Positions 8,229 through 17,569 of a DNA stretch of 64,000 nt are shown piece after piece. The notes under the pieces were generated by a model. That model ran no database searches, was not told the origin of the DNA, and was given only the letters and a program-made list of their open reading frames with translations. The position numbers were made by a program, and so were the translations under genes. Origin of the DNA: Roseovarius autotrophicus (GTDB taxonomy: Bacteria; Pseudomonadota; Alphaproteobacteria; Rhodobacterales; Rhodobacteraceae); assembly GCF_018069895.1 (NCBI RefSeq), contig NZ_JAGQDH010000015.1, positions 1-64,000 of the forward strand, read 5' to 3'. Each line of letters begins with the position of its first letter. Position 1 is the stretch's first letter.

Positions 8229-8249
8229 TTCATCGTTCTGCAAATACTC
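8229..8249 (-). repeat. Dispersed intergenic motif, copy 1 (GAGTATTT-N3-GAAC-N2-TGAA)
   Basis: On the minus strand the segment reads GAGTATTT, GCA, GAAC, GA, TGAA(A). It lies between the era stop and the DUF1491 start and runs straight into AAAGGG, which serves as Shine-Dalgarno. It is preceded by a GC-rich inverted repeat (CTCCGG/GCGGGAG region). Three more copies are at 18522-18543, 21498-21519 and 62132-62153. Confidence 0.65.
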
Positions 8250-8274
8250 CCGCCGGAGGCGTCCATCCTTGTCA

Positions 8275-9183
8275 TCACGCCGATCCGTCGCGGAAATCGA
8301 GCCCCATCTCGTTATAGCGCTCGGCCTCGTCCATCCAGTTCTCGCGCACCTTGACCTGCAGGAACAGATGCACGGGCCGCCCGAGAAATTCGGCGATCTC
8401 GGCACGCGCGGCCTGAGACACGGCCTTGATCGTCTCGCCCTTGTGGCCCAGCACGATCCCCTTGTGCCCGTCGCGAATCACGTAAATGATCTGGTCGATC
8501 CGGGCCGAACCGTCCTTGCGGTCCTGCCAGCTTTCGGTCTCGACGGTGAGTTGGTAGGGCAATTCCTGATGCAGCCTGAGCGTGAGCTTTTCGCGGGTCA
8601 TCTCGGCGGCGATCATGCGCATGGGCAGATCGGCGATCTGGTCCTCGGGATAAAGCCACGGCCCTTCGGGCAGGGCCGCGGCCAGCCAGTGGCGCAGGTC
8701 TTCGACCCCGTGCCCGCGCTCGGCGGAAATGAGAAAAGTGCGCTCGAAGGTCAACCGCTCGTTCATCGCCTTGGTGAGCGCCAGCAGCGTCGGCGCCTCT
8801 ACCCGGTCGATCTTGTTGATGGCCAGCACGATGCGCCGCCCCTGCGGAAGGTCCGCCAGACCATCAAGGATGCGCCCCACGCCGTCGGTCAGCCCGCGAT
8901 GCGCCTCGATCAGCAGCACCACGATATCGGCATCCGCCGCCCCCCCCCAGGCCGCCGCCACCATGGCGCGGTCGAGCCTGCGGCGCGGCTGAAAGAGGCC
9001 AGGCGTATCGACAAAGACCAGCTGGCTCTCGCCCTCCATCGCCACGCCACGGATGCGCGCGCGGGTCGTCTGCACCTTGTGCGTGACAATGCTGACCTTG
9101 GCGCCCACCATCCGGTTGAGCAGCGTGGACTTGCCCGCATTGGGCTCTCCGATAAGGGCGATGAAACCTGCACGTGTGGTCAT
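8275..9183 (-). CDS. era: GTPase Era
   Basis: 302 aa. G1 GEPNAGKST at residues 12-20, G3 VDTPG and G4 NKID are present. The C-terminal KH domain includes [10 protein letters not shown] and binds the 3' end of 16S rRNA. Era is needed for 30S maturation and acts in the cytoplasm and at the membrane. The start overlaps the rnc stop (ATGA), a conserved rnc-era pair. Confidence 0.96.
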   Translation of the reverse strand: MTTRAGFIALIGEPNAGKSTLLNRMVGAKVSIVTHKVQTTRARIRGVAMEGESQLVFVDTPGLFQPRRRLDRAMVAAAWGGAADADIVVLLIEAHRGLTDGVGRILDGLADLPQGRRIVLAINKIDRVEAPTLLALTKAMNERLTFERTFLISAERGHGVEDLRHWLAAALPEGPWLYPEDQIADLPMRMIAAEMTREKLTLRLHQELPYQLTVETESWQDRKDGSARIDQIIYVIRDGHKGIVLGHKGETIKAVSQAARAEIAEFLGRPVHLFLQVKVRENWMDEAERYNEMGLDFRDGSA

Positions 9184-9866
9184 GTCCGGCCCTCCAGCCT
9201 GTCAAGAAGCGCCCGCGCGGCAGTCTGTTCAGCCTGCCGTTTCGAGCCCGCGGTGGCCTCGGCGCTCTCGCCGGTGGCAAGCCGCGCCATGATGGTAAAG
9301 ACCGGCGCATGATCAGGGCCGGAGCGGTCAACTTCCACGTAATCCGGCGGCTGAAGGCCGCGCGCCTGCGCCCATTCCTGCAACGCGGTCTTGGCGTCTC
9401 GGGCATCGGCCTCGACGCTGCGGATACGGGCGACCCAGTGGCGCAGCACCACCTCGCGCGCCGCCTCGAAGCCGCCATCGAGGTAAACGGCGGCAATCAC
9501 CGCCTCCATCGCATCGCCCAGAAGCGCCAGCTTGCGCCGCCCTCCTGAGAGCATCTCAGAGCGCCCCAGCTTGAGCACCGCGCCCAGATCAAGCTCGCGC
9601 GCCACATCAGCGCATGTCTCCTTGCGGACAAGAGCATTGAACCGCGGGGCAAGCTGGCCCTCGGCGGCGGCTTGGTCCTGCGCCAGAAGCGCCTCGGCCA
9701 TGACAAGGCCAAGCACCCGGTCCCCCAGGAATTCAAGCCGCTGGTTGTCGCTCCGGTTTGGCGAGGACATCGAGGAATGGGTGAGCGCCTCGACCAGAAG
9801 CGCGGGCCGCTCGAACTCATGCCCGAGCCGGGCCGCAAATGCGCGCATCTCGGCTGAAAGCTTCAC
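9180..9866 (-). CDS. rnc: Ribonuclease III
   Basis: 228 aa double-strand-specific endoribonuclease. The catalytic signature [14 protein letters not shown] lies near residues 41-54 and the second acidic cluster [17 protein letters not shown] near 118-134. A double-stranded RNA-binding domain follows ([17 protein letters not shown] to the end). Start chosen at GTG 9866, which overlaps the lepB TGA (GTGA) and has GAGAGG seven bases upstream. A TTG start at 9899 would need a longer overlap and has no support. It processes rRNA precursors. Confidence 0.95.
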   Translation of the reverse strand: MKLSAEMRAFAARLGHEFERPALLVEALTHSSMSSPNRSDNQRLEFLGDRVLGLVMAEALLAQDQAAAEGQLAPRFNALVRKETCADVARELDLGAVLKLGRSEMLSGGRRKLALLGDAMEAVIAAVYLDGGFEAAREVVLRHWVARIRSVEADARDAKTALQEWAQARGLQPPDYVEVDRSGPDHAPVFTIMARLATGESAEATAGSKRQAEQTAARALLDRLEGRT

Positions 9867-10693
9867 TCCAGCCTCTCGAAGAATCTGTCCCCCCGCCAAG
9901 TCCAGAAGGCAAGCATCGAGGACCCGGCAGAGGAAAAGATCACCCGGTTTGCGCGTCCGATGAGGTTTTCAAAGGGCACAAAGCCCACGCCCCCCACCGC
10001 CTGCGGAAAGCGCGAGTCGGTGGAATTGTCGCGGTTGTCGCCCATGAAGAAATAATGCCCCTCGGGCACGGTAAAGACGCCGGTATTGTCCGACCGTTGG
10101 TTGCCGATATCAAGGGTCATGTAGGACCGCCCCTCGGGCAATGTCTCGCGCCAGCGCGACTTGAGACAATCCGCACCAAGCCCCACGACGCCATTCTCGC
10201 AGCGCGGACGAATACGCATCGGGCCTTGGGGCGCGAACTCCTCGACGAACTGACCGGCGGGCACCCGCTCGACCGGCTGGTCGTTGATATGAAGCACGCC
10301 ATCCTTCATCTGGATGCGGTCACCGGGAAGACCCAGAACGCGTTTGATGAAATCGGTGCCATCGACCGGGTGGCGAAAGACGATGATATCGCCACGCACG
10401 GGCTTCGACCCCATGATCCGCGTATTATCGCCATCGAGCCAGCCGCAGATGTTCTGTGCGTCAATATTCAGACCGCCCAGCCGGATCGAGGGGCAAGAGG
10501 CATAGGAATAGCCATAGGCCATCTTGTTTACGAATAGAAAATCACCAATGAGCAGCGTGTCCTTCATCGACCCGGACGGAATCCAGAAGGGCTGAAAGAA
10601 CACGGTGCGGAAAATCCCGGCGATCACCAGCGCCCAGAAGACGGTCTTGACCGTCTCCCAGATGGATGAGCCTTTCTGGGTATCGGATGCCAT
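9863..10693 (-). CDS. lepB: Signal peptidase I
   Basis: 276 aa inner-membrane serine protease. One N-terminal transmembrane segment (about residues 16-34) is followed by the catalytic Ser42 in [13 protein letters not shown] and the general-base Lys117 in [12 protein letters not shown]. The C-terminal box [11 protein letters not shown] is complete. It removes signal peptides from exported proteins. It belongs to the acpS-lepB-rnc-era series, with 57 nt to acpS. Confidence 0.96.
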   Translation of the reverse strand: MASDTQKGSSIWETVKTVFWALVIAGIFRTVFFQPFWIPSGSMKDTLLIGDFLFVNKMAYGYSYASCPSIRLGGLNIDAQNICGWLDGDNTRIMGSKPVRGDIIVFRHPVDGTDFIKRVLGLPGDRIQMKDGVLHINDQPVERVPAGQFVEEFAPQGPMRIRPRCENGVVGLGADCLKSRWRETLPEGRSYMTLDIGNQRSDNTGVFTVPEGHYFFMGDNRDNSTDSRFPQAVGGVGFVPFENLIGRANRVIFSSAGSSMLAFWTWRGDRFFERLE

Positions 10694-10750
10694 GCCTGTG
10701 CCTGCCTTTGCGCGGTTGCGCCCGCTACATGCGGCGCTCGCAGCGGGGTG

Positions 10751-11155
10751 TCAAGGCACGAGCGGTCTTGCCTCGATCACGACAAAGGCCTGTGCCCAGG
10801 GGTGATCGTCGGTGAGTGTCACATGGATGATCGCCTCGTGCCCCACGGGTGTCATCGCCGCAAGCCTTTCGGCGGCCCAGCCAGTCACCTGCATGACGGG
10901 CTGACCGGTGGCAAGGTTCGACACGGCCATGTCTTTCCATGCGATGCCCATGCGCAGCCCGGTGCCAAGCGCCTTGGAACACGCCTCCTTGGCCGCCCAG
11001 CGTTTTGCATAGGTGCCCGCCACATCGGCGCGGCGTTCGGCCTTGGCCTGTTCCACCTCGGTGAAGACGCGGTTGCGGAACCGGTCGCCATAGCGCTCCA
11101 GAACGCCAGCAATGCGCTCGATATTTGCGAGATCCGTGCCGATTCCGAGAATCAC
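10751..11155 (-). CDS. acpS: Holo-[acyl-carrier-protein] synthase
   Basis: 134 aa, the usual length. Mg-binding Asp8 is in [15 protein letters not shown] and Glu57 in the signature [15 protein letters not shown]. It moves the phosphopantetheine arm from CoA to apo-ACP for fatty-acid synthesis. The start overlaps the pdxJ stop (ATGA at 11152-11155), so the pair is translationally coupled. Confidence 0.95.
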   Translation of the reverse strand: MILGIGTDLANIERIAGVLERYGDRFRNRVFTEVEQAKAERRADVAGTYAKRWAAKEACSKALGTGLRMGIAWKDMAVSNLATGQPVMQVTGWAAERLAAMTPVGHEAIIHVTLTDDHPWAQAFVVIEARPLVP

Positions 11156-11901
11156 CTGCGGGCCTCGTCCATCAGCCGCCGCATTTCCGTGATGGCGGGT
11201 TTCAGCCCGCGAAAGATCGCCTCACCGATGAGGAAATGGCCGATGTTGAGTTCTCGCACCTCGGAAAAGGCGGCGACCGGCTGCACCGTGTCATAGGTCA
11301 GGCCATGGCCCGCATGCACCTCGAGCCCCAGAGAGTGCGCATAGGCGGACATCTCGCGCAAGGCCGCCAACTCGCGGTCGCGGGCGACCAGATCGCCCTC
11401 GCCATGGGCGTCGCAATAGGCCCCGGTGTGCAACTCGACCACCTCGGCCCCGACGCGGTGCGCGGCCTCGATCTGACGGCGGTCGGCGGCGATGAAGATC
11501 GACACCCGGCAACCCGCCTCGCGCAGCGGCGCGATGTAATGCGCAAGCCGGTTCTCCTCGCGCGCGACCTCAAGCCCGCCCTCGGTGGTGCGCTCCTCGC
11601 GTTTTTCCGGCACAAGGCACACGGCGTGGGGCTTGTGACGCAGGGCGATGCGCTGCATCTCCTCGGTGGCGGCCATCTCGAAGTTGAGCGGCACCGTGAG
11701 CACCTCGATCAACCCGTCGATATCGGCGTCCGAGATGTGCCGCCGGTCCTCGCGCAGATGCGCCGTGATGCCGTCCGCCCCCGCCTCCTCAGCCAGTTTC
11801 GCCGCGCGCAACGGGTCAGGGTAGGCCCCGCCGCGCGCATTGCGCACCGTCGCCACATGGTCAATGTTCACGCCAAGGCGCAATTTTCCCTCTGCCGACA
11901 T
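11152..11901 (-). CDS. pdxJ: Pyridoxine 5'-phosphate synthase
   Basis: 249 aa TIM-barrel enzyme that joins 1-deoxyxylulose 5-phosphate and 3-amino-2-oxopropyl phosphate in vitamin B6 synthesis. Visible motifs are [27 protein letters not shown] and [15 protein letters not shown] at 11901 has AAGGA at ideal spacing; an upstream GTG at 11919 is rejected. It lies between DUF2062 and acpS as in relatives. Confidence 0.95.
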   Translation of the reverse strand: MSAEGKLRLGVNIDHVATVRNARGGAYPDPLRAAKLAEEAGADGITAHLREDRRHISDADIDGLIEVLTVPLNFEMAATEEMQRIALRHKPHAVCLVPEKREERTTEGGLEVAREENRLAHYIAPLREAGCRVSIFIAADRRQIEAAHRVGAEVVELHTGAYCDAHGEGDLVARDRELAALREMSAYAHSLGLEVHAGHGLTYDTVQPVAAFSEVRELNIGHFLIGEAIFRGLKPAITEMRRLMDEARR

Positions 11902-11937
11902 GGATTTGTCCTTTCCCACGCGATTCCCGGTTTCAAC

Positions 11938-12618
11938 CTAGTCCGGTTTCCCCTCGTCGTCAGCATCGCGCTCCTGTTTTTCCCGGGCCAGACGATTCTG
12001 CTTGATCATCTCCCATTTCGCGGCCAGCGCACCCCGGCGGCGTTTCTGGTAGGCGGCGATCACCGGCAGGCTGAGGTAATAGCAGGCCAGCCCCGCCACG
12101 ACCCCGGGAATGATCCCGCCGACGAGATAGGGCAGGAACACCTCGTCATAGAAGATGCCCAACCCGTGCCAATCCGCCTTGCGGTCGGTGAAAATGGCCA
12201 GAACGTTGTTCTTGAGATCGTCACCCGCATCGAGAAACTTGCCCCCCAGCGAGCGACTGATCTCCTCCTCGCCCGGTGTGCGCCGCCCGAGGATCGCGTG
12301 CCCGGTCTGGAGCGAGACCACCCCGATGGGCACATAGGTCAGCGGATTGCCGAAGAACGTGCCCAGAAGCGCCGCCGGGATATTGCCCCGGAAGATATAC
12401 GCAAGCGTACCCGCCACCACGAAATGCAGCCCATAGAATGGCGTGAACGTGGTGAATACCCCGGCAAAAATGCCGCGTGCGATGCGCTCGGGCGGATCGG
12501 GCAGGCGGTGCAGGCGATGCTTGACATAGGTAAAGGCCCGCCCCCAGCCACCACGCGGCCAGACGGACTGGGTGACGACCCGCCACCATGGCCGTTTGTC
12601 TCGACGCCGGAAAATCAC
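11938..12618 (-). CDS. DUF2062 domain membrane protein
   Basis: 226 aa. Three hydrophobic spans are seen: FAGVFTTFTPFYGLHFVVAG, PAALLGTFFGNPLTYVPIGVV (partly) and LVGGIIPGVVAGLACYYLSL. The signatures TPFYGLH and FFGNPLT define DUF2062. The charged C-terminus is cytoplasmic by the positive-inside rule. Function is unknown. It starts 3 nt after rsh and precedes pdxJ, a conserved alphaproteobacterial arrangement. Confidence 0.88.
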   Translation of the reverse strand: MIFRRRDKRPWWRVVTQSVWPRGGWGRAFTYVKHRLHRLPDPPERIARGIFAGVFTTFTPFYGLHFVVAGTLAYIFRGNIPAALLGTFFGNPLTYVPIGVVSLQTGHAILGRRTPGEEEISRSLGGKFLDAGDDLKNNVLAIFTDRKADWHGLGIFYDEVFLPYLVGGIIPGVVAGLACYYLSLPVIAAYQKRRRGALAAKWEMIKQNRLAREKQERDADDEGKPD

Positions 12619-12621
12619 GGC

Positions 12622-14760
12622 TCAGGCTTCCTCGCGCTTGTCGCCGGAACGGGATGGGTCACGATAGCGTTCCACCGCAGCCACATCCGATTCGGCATCA
12701 AGCGCCGAGAGAACGCTGTGCAGATGCTCGGCATCGCGCAGTTGGACATCAATCAGAAGGCGGTAGAAATCGGGTTTCCGATCCACGAAGGTCAGATCCG
12801 AGATATTGGCCTTCTGCTCACCGATCAAGGTGCAAATGCGCCCAAGAACGCCTGCATCGTTGCCGATGGTCAGGTTGAGCGTGACATCATAGACCGCCGG
12901 ATGCTTGCCTGTATGCCAATGCAGGTCGAGCCAGCGTTCCGGCTGCTGGTCGTAGCGCGACAATGTTTCGCAGTCGATTGCGTGGATCACCACGCCCTGT
13001 CCGCGAAAGGCGATGCCGACGATCCGCTCGCCCGGCAGCGGCTGGCAACAGCGCGCGCGATCGAATCCCCGCTCGGTGCCAAGCCCGATCACCGCCCGCT
13101 CGCGCGTGACCTCTGTCCCCTGGGTCGGCGCGAGATCGGGATAGACCGCGCGCAAGACCTGCTGCGCGGTCAACTCGGCGCTGCCAAGCCGCGCGCGCAC
13201 CTCGTCGGCATTGCGCAACCTCAGCGTGCGCGCCGCTGTCTCGAGTGCCTTGTCGGTCGCCTTCTTGCCCACATGCTCAAACGCCGAGCGCGCCAGTTCC
13301 CTGCCCAATTTGACATAGCGATCGCGATCGAGCTCACGCAGCGCGCGCCGAATGGCCGAGCGCGCCTTGCCGGTGGTGGCAATGTCGAGCCATGTGGCCT
13401 GCGGGGTCTGGCCGTCGGCGGTGATTACCTCGACCGACTGCCCGTTCTTGATTCGCGTCCAGAGCGGCACGCGCATCCCGTCCACCTTGGCGCCCACGCA
13501 GGCATGGCCGATCCGCGTGTGAATGGCATAGGCGAAATCAATCGGCGTCGCGCCGCGCGGCAGCTTGATCACGTCGCCTTTGGGGGTGAAGCAGAACACC
13601 TTGTCGGCATACATCTCGAGCTTCACCGCCTCGAGGAAATCCTCGTGATCCTCCTCGGCGTCGAACTGCTCGTTCATCGAGGAAATCCAGCGCGCGGGAT
13701 CGACGGCAAAGGGGTTCTCGCTGCGCACCCCGTCACGATAGGACCAATGCGCCGCCACGCCCGTTTCGGCTACGTCATGCATGGCGCGGGTGCGGATCTG
13801 AACCTCGACCCGCTTGCCGTCGCGCCCCGAAACAGTGGTATGGATGGACCGATAGCCGTTGGATTTGGGCTGGCTGATATAATCCTTGAACCGACCCGGA
13901 ACCGCGCGCCAGCGTTGGTGAATCACGCCAAGCACCGCGTAGCAATCGGCCTCTGACCGGGTGATGATGCGAAAGCCGTAGATGTCGGAGAGGCGTGAAA
14001 ATCCCATCTCCTTCTCCTGCATCTTGCGCCAGATCGAATAGGGTTTCTTGGCGCGCCCGAACACATCCGCCTCGATGCCCGCACGGTCAAGCTCGGTGCG
14101 CATGTCGCCGGTGATCCGCTCGACCACATCGCCGGTCTCGCGTTGCAGGGTGATGAAGCGGCGGATGATCGAGGCGCGCGCCTCTGGATTCAGGACGCGA
14201 AAGGCAAGATCCTCCAGCTCCTCGCGCATCCACTGCATCCCCATGCGCCCGGCAAGGGGCGCATAGATGTCCATTGTCTCGCGCGCTTTCTGCGCCTGCT
14301 TTTCCGGGCGCATCGCCTTGATGGTGCGCATGTTGTGCAGCCGGTCGGCGAGCTTGACGAGAATCACCCGCAGATCGCGCGACATCGCCATGAAGAGCTT
14401 GCGGAAATTCTCTGCCTGCTTGGTCTCGGAACTGCCCAGTTGCAGATTGGTGAGCTTGGTCACCCCGTCAACAAGCTCGGCTATCTCATGGCCGAACCGC
14501 CCCTCCACCATGGCATAGGAGGCCTTGGTGTCCTCGACCGTGTCGTGCAGAAGTGCTGTGACGATGGTGGCATCATCGAGCCGCTGCTCGGTCAGGATCG
14601 CGGCGACGGCGACGGGATGAGTGAAATAGGGCTCGCCGGAATGGCGCGTCTGGCCCTCGTGCATGGCGCGGCCAAAATCATACGCCGCACGAATGAGCGA
14701 TTCGTCCGTTTTCGGATTGTAATGGCGCACCAATGTGATCAGGTCGTCGACGGCGATCAT
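12622..14760 (-). CDS. rsh: Bifunctional (p)ppGpp synthetase/hydrolase (Rel/SpoT homologue)
   Basis: 712 aa with all four expected parts. The HD hydrolase domain contains FTHPVAVAA (His48) and LLHDTVEDT (His72-Asp73). The synthetase domain carries RSIHTTV and EVQIRTRAMHDVAE. A TGS domain starts near VFCFTPKGDVIKLPRGATPI and a C-terminal ACT domain covers the last 75 residues. Both active sites look intact, as in the single Rsh of most alphaproteobacteria. It controls the stringent response and lies directly downstream of rpoZ. Confidence 0.95.
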   Translation of the reverse strand: MIAVDDLITLVRHYNPKTDESLIRAAYDFGRAMHEGQTRHSGEPYFTHPVAVAAILTEQRLDDATIVTALLHDTVEDTKASYAMVEGRFGHEIAELVDGVTKLTNLQLGSSETKQAENFRKLFMAMSRDLRVILVKLADRLHNMRTIKAMRPEKQAQKARETMDIYAPLAGRMGMQWMREELEDLAFRVLNPEARASIIRRFITLQRETGDVVERITGDMRTELDRAGIEADVFGRAKKPYSIWRKMQEKEMGFSRLSDIYGFRIITRSEADCYAVLGVIHQRWRAVPGRFKDYISQPKSNGYRSIHTTVSGRDGKRVEVQIRTRAMHDVAETGVAAHWSYRDGVRSENPFAVDPARWISSMNEQFDAEEDHEDFLEAVKLEMYADKVFCFTPKGDVIKLPRGATPIDFAYAIHTRIGHACVGAKVDGMRVPLWTRIKNGQSVEVITADGQTPQATWLDIATTGKARSAIRRALRELDRDRYVKLGRELARSAFEHVGKKATDKALETAARTLRLRNADEVRARLGSAELTAQQVLRAVYPDLAPTQGTEVTRERAVIGLGTERGFDRARCCQPLPGERIVGIAFRGQGVVIHAIDCETLSRYDQQPERWLDLHWHTGKHPAVYDVTLNLTIGNDAGVLGRICTLIGEQKANISDLTFVDRKPDFYRLLIDVQLRDAEHLHSVLSALDAESDVAAVERYRDPSRSGDKREEA

Positions 14761-14796
14761 TTGTCAGGTGCGCCCCGCCTTCAGTCAGGGCCGGGC

Positions 14797-15150
14797 TCAG
14801 CCCTGGCCCTGCGCTTCCATGAGGGCGCGCAGAAGCTTTTCCTCGGACATGTCATCGGCTTCCGGGCGGTCGGGCTCGGCCCCCATGAGCAACGCCATGG
14901 AGTCCTCCTCGGGCTCGTCCACCTCGATCTGGGTCTGGTTCGATTCGATCAGCCGCTCGCGCAGGTCGTCGGCCGATTGCGTCTCATCCGCAATCTCGCG
15001 CAGCGCCACGACCGGATTCTTGTCGTTGTCGCGGTCCACAGTCAGGGCCGCACCGGCGGCAATCTCGCGAGCGCGATGCGCGGCCAACATCACCAGCTCA
15101 AAGCGGTTCGGAACCTTGTCGACGCAGTCTTCTGTGGTTACGCGGGCCAT
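14797..15150 (-). CDS. rpoZ: RNA polymerase omega subunit
   Basis: 117 aa from ATG 15150 with a strong GGAGG upstream. [20 protein letters not shown] and the following [11 protein letters not shown] are diagnostic of omega. The C-terminal half is acidic and extends beyond the E. coli protein, as in related alphaproteobacteria. Omega helps fold and assemble the beta' subunit. It is next to rsh, as in E. coli rpoZ-spoT. Confidence 0.95.
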   Translation of the reverse strand: MARVTTEDCVDKVPNRFELVMLAAHRAREIAAGAALTVDRDNDKNPVVALREIADETQSADDLRERLIESNQTQIEVDEPEEDSMALLMGAEPDRPEADDMSEEKLLRALMEAQGQG

Positions 15151-15215
15151 GCGACCTCCGGGCAATTTACGGGCTTTGGATCGGAAGCCCCGTATTTAGG
15201 ACCTTGGCCAGGGAT

Positions 15216-15797
15216 TTACAAGCGCGGAATCGGCAGGGCAACCACCTCGGCGCGCGCCGCCTCCGGCAACGCCGCGAGCATTTGCCGCACCGTGCGCCCC
15301 AGCACCGGATGCCGCCAGTCGGGGGCGACATCGGCCAGCGGAACAAGGACAAAGGCGCGCTCCTGCATCCGGGGATGGGGCAGGATCAGGCGCTCGGGCG
15401 CACGCCCTTGCTGCGCCGCGGCATCAAGCGCGCGCCAGCGTGCGTGCTCGGCGGGGTCGGGCAACACCAGGTCGCCGATGGCGACAAGATCGAGGTCCAG
15501 CGTGCGCGGCCCCCATCGAGTGACGCGCCTGCGACCAAAGGCGTCCTCGGCATCATGAAGACACGCCATCACCTCCTCGGGGCGCCCCGCCATCCACAAC
15601 GTGGCGGCGGCATTCACGAAATCAGGCCCCGATCCGGGCGGAAAGGCCGGAGTGCGATAAAGCGCGCTGACCGCCTCGACACGCGCGCCGCGCGCCTTCA
15701 GATGCTGCAAGGCAGCGTCAATCGTCTCCGCGGGCGCACCCGCGCGAGACGGCAGGTTTCCACCGATCGCAATCAAGCAAAGTTGAAGCAAAGTCAC
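15216..15797 (-). CDS. folK: 2-amino-4-hydroxy-6-hydroxymethyldihydropteridine pyrophosphokinase
   Basis: 193 aa. LIAIGGNLP near the N-terminus, SALYRTPAF and the signature [16 protein letters not shown] identify HPPK, which pyrophosphorylates the pterin precursor of folate using ATP. The GTG at 15797 with AGG upstream is the most likely start; longer in-frame extensions reach into the promoter region and lack family similarity. It precedes rpoZ on the minus strand. Confidence 0.9.
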   Translation of the reverse strand: MTLLQLCLIAIGGNLPSRAGAPAETIDAALQHLKARGARVEAVSALYRTPAFPPGSGPDFVNAAATLWMAGRPEEVMACLHDAEDAFGRRRVTRWGPRTLDLDLVAIGDLVLPDPAEHARWRALDAAAQQGRAPERLILPHPRMQERAFVLVPLADVAPDWRHPVLGRTVRQMLAALPEAARAEVVALPIPRL

Positions 15798-15881
15798 GCC
15801 TGACCTATCCTTTTGTGGCAAACCATCATCTTGCGCTGCATTTGATGACCCCTTAGTTCTCGCTTTCAGCCTTGCTGTATA

Positions 15882-15908
15882 CACCACTCACACCACTCAC
15901 ACCACTCA
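15882..15908. repeat. Three tandem copies of CACCACTCA between folK and the NYN gene
   Basis: Three exact head-to-tail 9-bp units (15882-15890, 15891-15899, 15900-15908) lie in the divergent intergenic region, about 42 bases before the NYN-protein start. They are too short to be a CRISPR. Possible direct-repeat operator or simple slippage tract. Confidence 0.8.
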
Positions 15909-15950
15909 CGCTTCCTAAGCAAGGCAGACCAATTTGAAAGGACATTAGGG

Positions 15951-16532
15951 ATGTTTTACAAGGATGACCGTCTGGCCTTGTTCATCGACGGATCCAATCT
16001 CTACGCTGCGGGCAAGGCCCTTGGCTTCGACATCGACTACAAACTCCTTCGCAACGAGTTCATGCGTCGGGGCAAGCTCTTGCGCGCCTTCTACTATACT
16101 GCGCTGCTGGAAAACGACGAATACTCACCCATTCGTCCGCTGGTCGACTGGCTGCACTACAACGGTTACACCATGGTGACCAAACCCGCCAAGGAATACA
16201 CCGACAGCCAGGGTCGCCGGAAGGTCAAGGGCAACATGGATATCGAGCTTGCGGTCGATGCCATGGAGCTTGCGCCGCGCGTGGATCACATCGTGCTCTT
16301 CTCGGGCGATGGCGATTTCAAGCCGCTGGTCGAAAGCCTTCAGCGCCAGGGTGTGCGCGTCTCGGTGGTCTCGACCATCCGCAGCCATCCGCCGATGATC
16401 GCGGATGACCTGCGCCGTCAGGCTGACAACTTCATTGAGCTTGACGATCTGCGCGACGTGGTTGGCCGCCCCCCGCGTGAACCGCGCGACTATGCCGAGC
16501 GCGAAACCGCTTACGCCACCGCACAAGACTGA
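15951..16532 (+). CDS. LabA-like NYN domain protein
   Basis: 193 aa. The NYN/PIN-like nuclease fold is recognised by LALFIDGSNLYAAG (Asp13, Asn16), GNMDIELAVDAM (Asp97, Asp103) and LFSGDGDFKPLVESL (Asp120, Asp122). All acidic residues expected for a metal-dependent RNase site are present. The last 30 residues are charged and probably disordered. LabA-type proteins occur widely as single housekeeping genes with poorly known RNA roles. It is divergent from folK and 17 nt before a YqaA-like gene. AAAGGA precedes the ATG. Confidence 0.88.
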   Translation: MFYKDDRLALFIDGSNLYAAGKALGFDIDYKLLRNEFMRRGKLLRAFYYTALLENDEYSPIRPLVDWLHYNGYTMVTKPAKEYTDSQGRRKVKGNMDIELAVDAMELAPRVDHIVLFSGDGDFKPLVESLQRQGVRVSVVSTIRSHPPMIADDLRRQADNFIELDDLRDVVGRPPREPRDYAERETAYATAQD

Positions 16533-16549
16533 CGGAAACGGCACGGGGT

Positions 16550-16996
16550 ATGCCGGACGCGATTGTCATCGGACAGCTTGTCGGGCTCTTCGCCGCTGCC
16601 TTTGGCGCGGCGACCCTGCTGCCGTTCCAGTCCGAGATAGTCTTCATCGCCCTTCAGGTGGCGGGCACCGTGTCGCTGCCTGCGCTGCTGATCGTTGCGT
16701 CGGTGGGCAACACGCTTGGCTCGGTGGTCAACTATGTCATGGGCCGCGGGATCGAGCGTTTCCGCCACCGCCGCTGGTTTCCCGTGACCGAAGCGCAGCT
16801 TGAACGCGCGCAGGACTGGTATGCCCGCTGGGGCGTCTGGACACTCCTGATGAGCTGGGCCCCGCTTGGCGACGGGTTCACCGTGGTGGCGGGGATCATG
16901 CGCACGCCGGTATGGCTTTTCGTCGCGCTTGTCGCCGTCGCGAAAACCGGACGCTACCTTGTCCTTGCCTGGATCACGGTGCAGGCGGGCGCGTGA
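16550..16996 (+). CDS. YqaA/DedA-like (SNARE-associated Golgi domain) inner-membrane protein
   Basis: 148 aa with four hydrophobic spans. ASVGNTLGSVVNYVMGRG and SWAPLGDGFTVVAGIMRTP are typical of the YqaA branch of the VTT/SNARE-associated family. DedA-type proteins influence membrane homeostasis and lipid transport; the role of YqaA is not defined. Probably co-transcribed with the NYN gene. Its stop abuts the convergent cytochrome gene. Confidence 0.82.
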   Translation: MPDAIVIGQLVGLFAAAFGAATLLPFQSEIVFIALQVAGTVSLPALLIVASVGNTLGSVVNYVMGRGIERFRHRRWFPVTEAQLERAQDWYARWGVWTLLMSWAPLGDGFTVVAGIMRTPVWLFVALVAVAKTGRYLVLAWITVQAGA

Positions 16997-17431
16997 TCAG
17001 CCACCCGCGTTGCGGTTGATCTCCTCGTGTATCTCGATCACCCGGCGCGGCCAGGTGGATTTGATATAGGCCAGCACGGCACGCATCTCGGCCTCTGTCA
17101 ACCGACCCTTGTAGCCCGGCATCCGGCTGCGATAGCCCAGTCCCACGACCGCCTCCGTGCCGCGCCGCAGAATATCGAGAAGCTGCGCATCGGGATGGTG
17201 CCAGGTATGGCCCGAGGCGTCATGGGGCGGCGCCGGCAGATAGCCGTCTGCGTCGCGGCTTTTCCAGTCGGGCTGCCCCTCGAGATTCGCCCCGTGGCAC
17301 ACGGCGCATTCCGCCTCATAGACCATCGCGCCAAGCGCCACCACCTCTGCATCCTGCCAGGGCAGGCGCGCCTCGCCCGCCATTGCCGCAGCGCCCCCGA
17401 GCGCCAGCACCACCGCCGTCAGATATCGCAT
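16997..17431 (-). CDS. Periplasmic class I cytochrome c
   Basis: 144 aa. A signal peptide ([19 protein letters not shown]) is followed by a single haem site CAVCH (Cys42, Cys45, His46) and a likely distal ligand Met104 in RSRMPGYKG. The start at 17431 is supported by AAGGAGG. The C-terminal helix [16 protein letters not shown] is typical of small c-type electron carriers. Its partner is not evident: the neighbours YqaA and ispH are unrelated. Confidence 0.88.
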   Translation of the reverse strand: MRYLTAVVLALGGAAAMAGEARLPWQDAEVVALGAMVYEAECAVCHGANLEGQPDWKSRDADGYLPAPPHDASGHTWHHPDAQLLDILRRGTEAVVGLGYRSRMPGYKGRLTEAEMRAVLAYIKSTWPRRVIEIHEEINRNAGG

Positions 17432-17569
17432 CCTCGCCTCCTTGTTGTCCCCGCTCATGGCGCCTTCCCCCGCCGGAAGGTCAATCCCGGCAAATGTCGC
17501 AGCACCGCACCCCAGCCTTTACGCCACGCCCCCGCTGCCTTACCTCTATCCCCGATCAGGAGACGCGCG

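Noticed and set aside
11125..13956. 943-codon plus-strand frame opposite pdxJ, DUF2062 and rsh
   Set aside because: It spans three well-identified genes on the other strand and resembles no protein family; GC-driven antisense frame.
15882..15908. Possible CRISPR array at the CACCACTCA repeats
   Set aside because: The units are 9 bp and directly adjacent without spacers, and no cas gene is present in the window.
15951..16532. NYN/PIN-like protein as part of a toxin-antitoxin or defence system
   Set aside because: There is no small antitoxin or defence gene beside it; the LabA-like form is a common single chromosomal gene in this group.
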